A DNA stretch of 64,000 nt from Mesorhizobium koreense. Its GTDB lineage: Bacteria > Pseudomonadota > Alphaproteobacteria > Rhizobiales > Rhizobiaceae. The position numbers and the translations under genes were made by a program. The DNA is taken from positions 3,553,001 to 3,617,000 of the forward strand of contig NZ_CP134228.1 in NCBI RefSeq assembly GCF_031656215.1, written 5' to 3'. A model generated the notes under the pieces. That model ran no database searches. It saw nothing but the letters and a program-made list of their open reading frames with translations, and had not been told where the DNA came from. Positions 59,015 to 64,000 of the stretch are shown here, piece after piece (the stretch's first letter is position 1; each line of letters opens with the position of its first letter).

Positions 59015-59386
59015 ATGCGAGTAGTGCTGTCGTCAACCGCCTTTGCGTTCGCTCTTGCTCTTGTAAGTATTCCCTTAGGTTCAGCGTCCGCTCAGGATAT
59101 GGAACTTCATCTGGGTAACCAGGGTCCCAGGATCATTATGCGCGACGATTGCGATCCACGATACGAGCGCTGTCGTGACCGTGACGATTACCGGCGAGAC
59201 CGTCGCGAAGAGCGCGGAGAATGTTCTCCTGAACGCGCGATCGAGAAAGCACGAAGGATGGGCATCCACCGCGCTCGCATCGAGCGTATGGGACGCCGCA
59301 GCATCGAGGTTCGCGGTCGCTCCGAGGGTGAGCGCGTGAGCGTGACATTCGATCGGTGGGACCCGCGTTGCCGGCGCCTGGACTAG
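59015..59386 (+). CDS. Secreted basic/acidic protein, hypothetical
   Basis: A 123-residue exported protein. The signal peptide (MRVVLSSTAFAFALALVSIP to ASA) is followed by a highly charged mature part: RDDCDPRYERCRDRDDYRRD, then a helix with SPERAIEKARRMGIHRARI and a short strand region. Paired Cys residues could form a disulfide. GGAG precedes the ATG at the right distance. The start at 59015 is preferred over a longer frame upstream because it gives the signal peptide. Confidence 0.7.
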   Translation: MRVVLSSTAFAFALALVSIPLGSASAQDMELHLGNQGPRIIMRDDCDPRYERCRDRDDYRRDRREERGECSPERAIEKARRMGIHRARIERMGRRSIEVRGRSEGERVSVTFDRWDPRCRRLD

Positions 59387-59441
59387 ACGCCCTCCCCTTA
59401 TCGCTAAACCCTCTGATGAGGATGGCGGGCTCGCTCCGCCA

Positions 59442-59720
59442 TCAAGCTCTTCCGTTGCGCCACCGGCCCCAGCTCACCTCCAGCTTCCGACGCCAGCGTC
59501 TCACCGTCGCAAACTCGTAGGACAGAACGAGCAGGCCAAGCGGGATCATCCAGAAGCCCAGGATCGGCAGAAATCCGAAGATACCGAGAATCACTAGCAC
59601 GACGCCGATGGCGATCCGAAGCGCCCGGGAACGAGGCAGGCGGATGGTCCTGCCCAATAGATGGATCGCCCGACCCCCCTCGGGGCTTCGTGTTGCGTGA
59701 CGATCTTTCGCATCGGTCAT
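59442..59720 (-). CDS. PGPGW-like two-helix membrane protein
   Basis: A 92-residue inner-membrane protein resembling the PGPGW family. After a basic N-terminus, two membrane helices appear: ALRIAIGVVLVILGIFGFLP and ILGFWMIPLGLLVLSYEF, followed by VRRWRRKLEVSWGRW. The function is unknown. A longer minus-strand frame at 59404-59751 in another phase is a shadow. Confidence 0.75.
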   Translation of the reverse strand: MTDAKDRHATRSPEGGRAIHLLGRTIRLPRSRALRIAIGVVLVILGIFGFLPILGFWMIPLGLLVLSYEFATVRRWRRKLEVSWGRWRNGRA

Positions 59721-59890
59721 GATCGGCGTGGCGTCCTTGGCTGGGAAACAAGCTCAGGACGCACCATATGGGATACGAAAGCCTTGAAAACCAGCGTTCA
59801 TCGCCTTTCGTTTACTGCGCTGCAAAATTACGCATTGTGCCTTTGCAATGCCCGATCTGGTTTGCTATACGCTGCGCGCCTGCACAGAGT

Positions 59891-59965
59891 TCCCCGGTAG
59901 CTCAGCGGTAGAGCAACCGGCTGTTAACCGGTTGGTCGATGGTTCGAATCCGTCCCGGGGAGCCA
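59891..59965 (+). tRNA. tRNA-Asn (GTT)
   Basis: The acceptor stem TCCCCGG pairs with CCGGGGA. The anticodon loop CTGTTAA gives GTT, the T-arm carries GGTTCGAATCC, the discriminator is G and CCA is encoded. An intrinsic terminator follows about 30 bases later. Confidence 0.97.
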
Positions 59966-59995
59966 ATTTTTCCAAGTACTTAACGAGATTTACGC

Positions 59996-60017
59996 AAACC
60001 GCCTTCGGGCGGTTTTT
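59996..60017 (+). terminator. Intrinsic terminator of tRNA-Asn
   Basis: A hairpin AAACCGCC-TTCG-GGCGGTTT is followed directly by more T residues. This is a textbook Rho-independent terminator, about 30 bases past the tRNA CCA. Confidence 0.9.
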
Positions 60018-60194
60018 CATTTGGGCAACAATCGACATATTTCGTTGCCCCGCTCAATCCTTGCCGCTTTCCGGGTATCCCTTCGGCAATCCTTGGCCCT
60101 GGATGGCAATGCGTCTCACGCGCTCCGGCTTTGCTAACGCGATTGGACGGCGTACGCCGTGCGTCACCATCTAATTTCGAGGAGAATGAAGATC

Positions 60195-60467
60195 ATGGCC
60201 GACGACTGGGAGCACACCAGGGCGCACAGATACTCTACGGAAACTCCGCCAGCAGACTGGCCGACCGGCGTGCAGTCGATAAGCCTCGAAGGTCTCGCTT
60301 TGCTGGGCATAGAACCCGCCACCAATGAGCTCTATTGGGAAGGGCGAAAGCTTGTCACCGAGAAAAAGCTCGCCGGTTACGAGCGGTGGCTGGCGACGTT
60401 GGCGACGGCGGCCACGGTTGTCATGGCGGTTGTGGAAGTCGGCCGGGCCGCTGGTGCCTGGCACTGA
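60195..60467 (+). CDS. Small hypothetical membrane-associated protein (90 residues)
   Basis: A 90-residue protein. A soluble N-terminal half (ADDWEHTRAHRYSTETPPAD, then LEGLALLGIEPATNELYW) is followed by a C-terminal membrane helix WLATLATAATVVMAVVEVG. GGAG lies ten bases before the ATG. An in-frame ATG at 60186 is another possible start. The tail-anchored layout is compatible with a small accessory membrane protein. No family is recognised. Confidence 0.6.
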   Translation: MADDWEHTRAHRYSTETPPADWPTGVQSISLEGLALLGIEPATNELYWEGRKLVTEKKLAGYERWLATLATAATVVMAVVEVGRAAGAWH

Positions 60468-60497
60468 AAACCCATCTTTCGAACGCGTCAGCAGATC

Positions 60498-60695
60498 TCA
60501 GTGCACCGTGCTACACTCCTGGATATCATCGGGCTCGACAGCTTGCGGCTGATCCGCCTTCAAAATTTCCTTTTCTAAGTCCCGAATGTGTTCATCCAGC
60601 ACGGCATTGAAGCGGCGTACCGCACGGCCATCCCCGAGCAGGAACCCCATCGTAAAGCTCGCAGTCAAAGCCGTGAAAATGATTGTGTGTGTCAT
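60498..60695 (-). CDS. Small membrane-anchored hypothetical protein (65 residues)
   Basis: A 65-residue protein with an N-terminal membrane or signal segment (IIFTALTASFTMGFLLG) and a soluble acidic helix (AVLDEHIRDLEKEILKAD) before an acidic tail. GAGGA lies ten bases before the ATG at 60695. The longer open frame upstream in this phase has no domain support. The function is unknown. Confidence 0.5.
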   Translation of the reverse strand: MTHTIIFTALTASFTMGFLLGDGRAVRRFNAVLDEHIRDLEKEILKADQPQAVEPDDIQECSTVH

Positions 60696-61047
60696 TCCTC
60701 TGGTTTCCTCAACGCTACACTGACGCAGCCAAATCCATAAGCGTCCGATCCTTGTTGTGTCCGACCTAAGACGGTACGGACTCGTACCAATCCAGGTCGA
60801 ATCCGCCCCGCCACGACTCGAGCCATGGCAGCGGGTTGGATGCACGAGGTGCAGAGAATTTCTGCCTCTCGAACATGGCCAGGAAGGATTTCCAAAGGAC
60901 GGAAAAAACGATGGCGCGATCGAGAAATCTCATGGCGGACGGAAACGGCCACTGACCGAGCCGTGAACCGAATAGTTCGTTCGACCCGTTGGTTTGACAA
61001 GAGGCGAAGAGGATCAATCTGCTGACAAGGCAACCACCTCGATTGCC
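60696..61047. other. Gap upstream of the FecR-protein stop
   Basis: 352 bp with no gene I can support. A plus-strand frame from 60757 (GTG) to 60966 contains a CTRC pair but has no ribosome-binding site. The promoter of the minus-strand gene at 60695 should lie here. Confidence 0.35.
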
Positions 61048-62142
61048 TCATTTTCCTGAACCGTTGCCGTTTCCTCCGCCATTGCCATTACCGTTTCCGC
61101 CGCCATTACCATTGCCGTTTCCAGCGCCGTTACCGTTCCCGCCGCTTGCGCTTGCGCCGTTGCCGCCGCCATTGCCATTTCCATTGGCTCCCCCGCCGCC
61201 ACCGTGCCCACCTGAACCGGACGATGCTCCGACAGAAGTGCTGCCCACCGAAAAGCCGCCCGCGACCGAAGCTGCGAGACCGTTGATGCCGGCATCGCTG
61301 CGCCCACGTCCTGGATTCCCAAACCCCCGTCCGCTTGGATTTTGACCCGCGTTTCCGACGCCTTTGGTGTTGCCGGGATTGCCTCGCATGTTACCGGGAT
61401 TGCTCGGTGCCGGTGCGACCGGTTGTCCGGGCGCCGGAGGAGCGAAGCTTCGGTCTGTGCGCTCCAGGCCTGGGTCCGGAGTTGAACTGTTGCAGCCGGC
61501 CGAATTGCCTTTGAACGAAGGAAGGATGTCCCTTGATCGGGAGAGAAGGGGAAACAGGTTCCGCCGTTGCTCCGTCAAACCGGCCACACTGCCTCTCCGC
61601 AGAAAACCGCGGCTGTTGAAGGTTACGTACTGGCATGGAGAGCGCACCATCTCGCACTTACCATTTCGCGGGCATACCCTCACCTGACCACGCAGAAGAA
61701 GAACACTTGCCGCGCCGTTACGATAGCTAACATCGAAAGCCGTGCCCCTCACACCGATGGTACCGACCGGCGTATTGATCGAGTAGGCTTGCGAACCGCT
61801 GTGCCCGCTTATGAACCGGAACGCCCCTTTAGCCAGGGCGACAGAAACGCTTTTCGCAGTTGACACGCCCGAGAATACGAACTTGTCGAGTATGATGTTC
61901 GAGTAAGGTCCCACCACGAGCTTGGTGTCATCAGCGAGCCTGATCTGAGCAAGGCCGCTGGCGTTCGCGATGAGTCGATCGTTTCGAAACACCGGAGCCG
62001 ACGTTACGAGCAGCTTGCCGCCACCCTGACCGGCTGACACCACACGCAATCTCGCATCGACCGTCACACCAATCTGCTCGGCCGCACGAAGCGGCTGCGC
62101 AATTGCGACCAAGCAACACAAGACGAATACGCTCCTGCGCAT
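61048..62142 (-). CDS. FecR-domain secreted protein with Gly/Asn-repeat tail
   Basis: A 364-residue exported protein. A signal peptide (MRRSVFVLCCLVAIAQPLRA) is followed by a FecR domain (about 30-165) with LIANASGLAQIRLADDTKLV and SINTPVGTIGVRGTAFDVSY. It lacks the anti-sigma N-terminal cytoplasmic region of classical FecR, so it is not a standard anti-sigma regulator. A Pro/Asn/Gly linker and a C-terminal GGGNGNG-type tail follow, like the secreted protein at 57834. The start at 62142 has AGAGG upstream. A short AT-rich stretch precedes it. It is divergent from the Crp/Fnr gene. The role is unknown; a cell-surface or matrix function is possible. Confidence 0.8.
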   Translation of the reverse strand: MRRSVFVLCCLVAIAQPLRAAEQIGVTVDARLRVVSAGQGGGKLLVTSAPVFRNDRLIANASGLAQIRLADDTKLVVGPYSNIILDKFVFSGVSTAKSVSVALAKGAFRFISGHSGSQAYSINTPVGTIGVRGTAFDVSYRNGAASVLLLRGQVRVCPRNGKCEMVRSPCQYVTFNSRGFLRRGSVAGLTEQRRNLFPLLSRSRDILPSFKGNSAGCNSSTPDPGLERTDRSFAPPAPGQPVAPAPSNPGNMRGNPGNTKGVGNAGQNPSGRGFGNPGRGRSDAGINGLAASVAGGFSVGSTSVGASSGSGGHGGGGGANGNGNGGGNGASASGGNGNGAGNGNGNGGGNGNGNGGGNGNGSGK

Positions 62143-62607
62143 ACCGACGCCTCTTGTGCTTCTGCGCACACTATATAAATATTAGAAGTATATTATGTTA
62201 TCCGCTTGCCAACGATTCTAGAATAATTGCCATTTACACCTATTGACTTAGTGCCTCTCCTCAAAAAGGGGCGAGCGATTCATTCATATTTCCGGGATTC
62301 GGCTGGAAAACACGATGCCTTGAAGGCCTCTTTCGATGCCCTGCATGTCGTTGTGTTCAAGATCGTCGTTGATGTCGTTCGGGGATGTCGGGCACGGGCG
62401 ACTTGGCGGCAGCCATGCGGTGCCAGAAGTGCCGCTACGTTGTCCGCCGAGGCCGCTTATGTGTCATTGACGGGGATGGATAGGGAGCGCGTGAAGGTGC
62501 GCCGACTGGTTAAAATGAAGATAGTCCGGAGGGTGACTTGGGCAGACGGGGAATGATCACGGACTTGTTACCACAAGCGCAAAACTCCCGCATTACCATT
62601 TCGCCCT
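62143..62607. other. Divergent promoter region, FecR-domain and Crp/Fnr genes
   Basis: 465 bp with no supported gene. Bases 62165-62224 are AT-rich compared with the surroundings and include a perfect palindrome ATTCTAGAAT (62215-62224). This likely holds the promoter of the FecR-domain gene. No FNR or CRP box was recognised near the regulator. Confidence 0.45.
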
Positions 62608-63339
62608 ATGCATAACGCTCTTAGAACCAAGCTTGAACGGTTCGTGCAGTTTAGCGCCGAGGAGAAGGCCGCTCTCGATGCGCTTATTGTGAATAAAAGG
62701 CCAGTGCAGCGCCGCTCTTATCTCCTCCGTGAAGGCGACGTATCCAATACCGTTCACGTCATACTAAACGGGTTTCTTTGTCGCTCTCGGGTTTTGTCAT
62801 CCGGGGATCGGCAGATATTTGGATATCTACTTCCCGGCGATGTTGCGGGCCTCAACGTCTTTATCGCACGGCGGATGGACTATGACATCGTCGCCCTCAC
62901 GGATTGCATAGTTGCCGACATGCGGCCGCAAGCCCTTCTCTCTGTCATCGAGGAGCATCACGCGGTCGCAAAGGCATTGTGGTGGCAGTCCCTCGCTGTC
63001 GAAGTGGTGTTGCGTGAGTGGATCGTCAATTTGGCTCTACGCAAGTCCGATGAGCGCCTGGCGCATCTCTTGTGCGAGTTGATGGTTCGACTGGAGCGCG
63101 TCGGATTCGTCGAAAGCAGCACCTATGAGTTGCCGCTCACGCAGCAGGACCTCGGGGATACGCTCGGCCTCACTTCGATCCATGTCAACCGGAGCCTTAG
63201 GGAACTTCGTGAAGCCAACCTGGTGACCGTAAAGGGCGGCAAGGTCTTCGTTCATAACGTCGAGCGCCTGAAGAGGTTCGCTGGCTTCGACGGTGCATAC
63301 CTGAATTTGGGCAGCGACAAGCCGCCGACACCTATGTGA
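62608..63339 (+). CDS. Crp/Fnr family transcriptional regulator
   Basis: A 243-residue regulator. The N-terminal cyclic-nucleotide-binding-like beta-roll reads SYLLREGDVSNTVHVILNGF, then IFGYLLPGDVAGLNVFI. The C-terminal helix-turn-helix is LTQQDLGDTLGLTSIHVNRS. No N-terminal cysteine cluster is present, so it is not a 4Fe-4S oxygen sensor of FNR type. The signal it senses is unknown. It is divergent from the FecR-domain gene and could control it. Confidence 0.92.
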   Translation: MHNALRTKLERFVQFSAEEKAALDALIVNKRPVQRRSYLLREGDVSNTVHVILNGFLCRSRVLSSGDRQIFGYLLPGDVAGLNVFIARRMDYDIVALTDCIVADMRPQALLSVIEEHHAVAKALWWQSLAVEVVLREWIVNLALRKSDERLAHLLCELMVRLERVGFVESSTYELPLTQQDLGDTLGLTSIHVNRSLRELREANLVTVKGGKVFVHNVERLKRFAGFDGAYLNLGSDKPPTPM

Positions 63340-63452
63340 CCCCATCAGTCCGAATGGCCGGTAGGCCAATGGATTCAATCAGTTATCCTGGACTTTTCGC
63401 TAGAAGCCCGATAAAGTGGCCGGGGACATATCGCCCCGGCCGATTGTCCGTT

Positions 63453-64000
63453 CTACGCGCTCTTACGGAGTGTTCTGGCTCCAGTCTGGGGCCTGTCGCT
63501 CAGCGAGCGAAGAAGGCTGCCGCAATTGGTGATCTCCGGATCGATCCCAAGCGCCTCGTAGGTCAGCCACGCCGAAGCCTGGACGGCGGAATAGACGGGC
63601 TTGCCCAGATCCCGCTCGAGCAGGTCCAGAACTTCCAGCGCCCGCAGTTGCGTGCAGGCGACGAACACGGCCGTGGATTCCTTGGTCGCCGCTTCCTTCA
63701 CCTTCGCGTAGATTTCCTCCGGCTGGATCTTGGCGTGGTTGAACATGTCGAGCATGTCGAAGGTCCCTAGCTTTCCGACTTCGACATCATGCTCCCGCAG
63801 GAACTGCTTGAGGCGCTCATTGGTCAGGTCGACATAGGGCGTGACGACGTCGACCCTGCGATGACCGTTGCGCGTGAGGCATTCCGCCATGCCGCCCGCC
63901 GTGGTGACGGTCGGAGCACCGGTGATCTTCGTCAGTTCGTCGCAGATCATCTTGTTCCATGCCGGCCCCTCGAAGAAGCTGCCGGAAGTGCATCCATAGA
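63453..64000 (-). CDS. Maleate isomerase/Asp-Glu racemase-like protein, partial
   Basis: Partial gene cut by the right edge; about 182 C-terminal residues are visible and the frame continues upstream past 64000. The segment YGCTSGSFFEGPAWN just before the ATG at 63950 matches the first catalytic-Cys region of maleate cis-trans isomerases and arylmalonate decarboxylases, and VACTQLRALEVLDLLERDLG matches the second. The ATG at 63950 is therefore internal. The substrate cannot be assigned from this part. Confidence 0.85.
   Translation of the reverse strand, partial: YGCTSGSFFEGPAWNKMICDELTKITGAPTVTTAGGMAECLTRNGHRRVDVVTPYVDLTNERLKQFLREHDVEVGKLGTFDMLDMFNHAKIQPEEIYAKVKEAATKESTAVFVACTQLRALEVLDLLERDLGKPVYSAVQASAWLTYEALGIDPEITNCGSLLRSLSDRPQTGARTLRKSA

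Noticed and set aside
60757-60966. 69-residue GTG frame with a CTRC pair
   Set aside because: No ribosome-binding site, no clear partner Cys pair, and the same DNA is open in two other frames.
62227-62556. 109-codon plus-strand frame upstream of the Crp/Fnr gene
   Set aside because: Composition is not protein-like and there is no ribosome-binding site.

Overview
The window looks like chromosomal DNA of a GC-rich alphaproteobacterium of the Hyphomicrobiales, probably a Mesorhizobium/Phyllobacteriaceae relative. This rests on a cyclic beta-1,2-glucan synthase of ChvB/NdvB type, ExoD, PopZ, a fused SecDF, an entericidin-type lipoprotein and the gene order serS-surE-pcm-nlpD. The placement is by recalled family resemblance and gene order only; no database search was possible.

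Region 1 (1-12.1 kb) is core genome, mostly on the minus strand. It holds the 3' end of trmFO, a DUF4153 membrane protein, a degenerate squalene/phytoene-synthase-like protein, an Mth938-domain protein, secDF, yajC, a DUF815 ATPase (plus strand), an NlpD-like LysM/LytM lipoprotein, pcm, surE and serS. The yajC-secDF-Mth938-synthase-like genes look like one operon, with an ATGA overlap at one junction.

Region 2 (12.1-13.3 kb) has no supported gene. It carries two inverted-repeat elements, one with near-perfect 57-bp arms, and looks like a rearrangement point. Region 3 (13.3-25.6 kb) holds stress and housekeeping genes: a universal stress protein, a PanE-like reductase, an FKBP isomerase, a HlyU-like protein, YjbQ, a cation/proton antiporter fused to USP domains, a GYD protein, rpoD, dnaG and an MFS exporter. 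Region 4 (25.6-31.4 kb) holds a dienelactone-hydrolase-like enzyme, a 4Fe-4S protein coupled to a RelE/XRE toxin-antitoxin pair, and a corrinoid methyl-transfer cluster (MttB family, cognate corrinoid protein, DUF1638) around a small entericidin gene.

Region 5 (31.4-49.5 kb) is core again: ExoD, the 2870-residue cyclic glucan synthase, MarC, a CDF transporter, valS, a PEBP-like secreted protein, popZ, tolC and a second pcm-like gene.

Region 6 (49.86-63.4 kb) starts at tRNA-Cys, contains tRNA-Asn, and is accessory in character: low gene density, many short orphan genes, decayed sequence, two ClC channels, a MarR regulator, an orphan TadG-like protein, a secreted Gly/Asn-repeat protein and a FecR-domain protein ending in the same kind of repeat. 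The window ends inside a maleate-isomerase/Asp-Glu-racemase-like gene.

No CRISPR array, prophage or intact insertion sequence was seen. The least explained parts are the Gly-Asn-repeat/FecR/TadG surface-protein neighbourhood at 55.7-62.2 kb and the toxin-antitoxin-ferredoxin junction near 27.2 kb. Neither can be called a new system from sequence alone.
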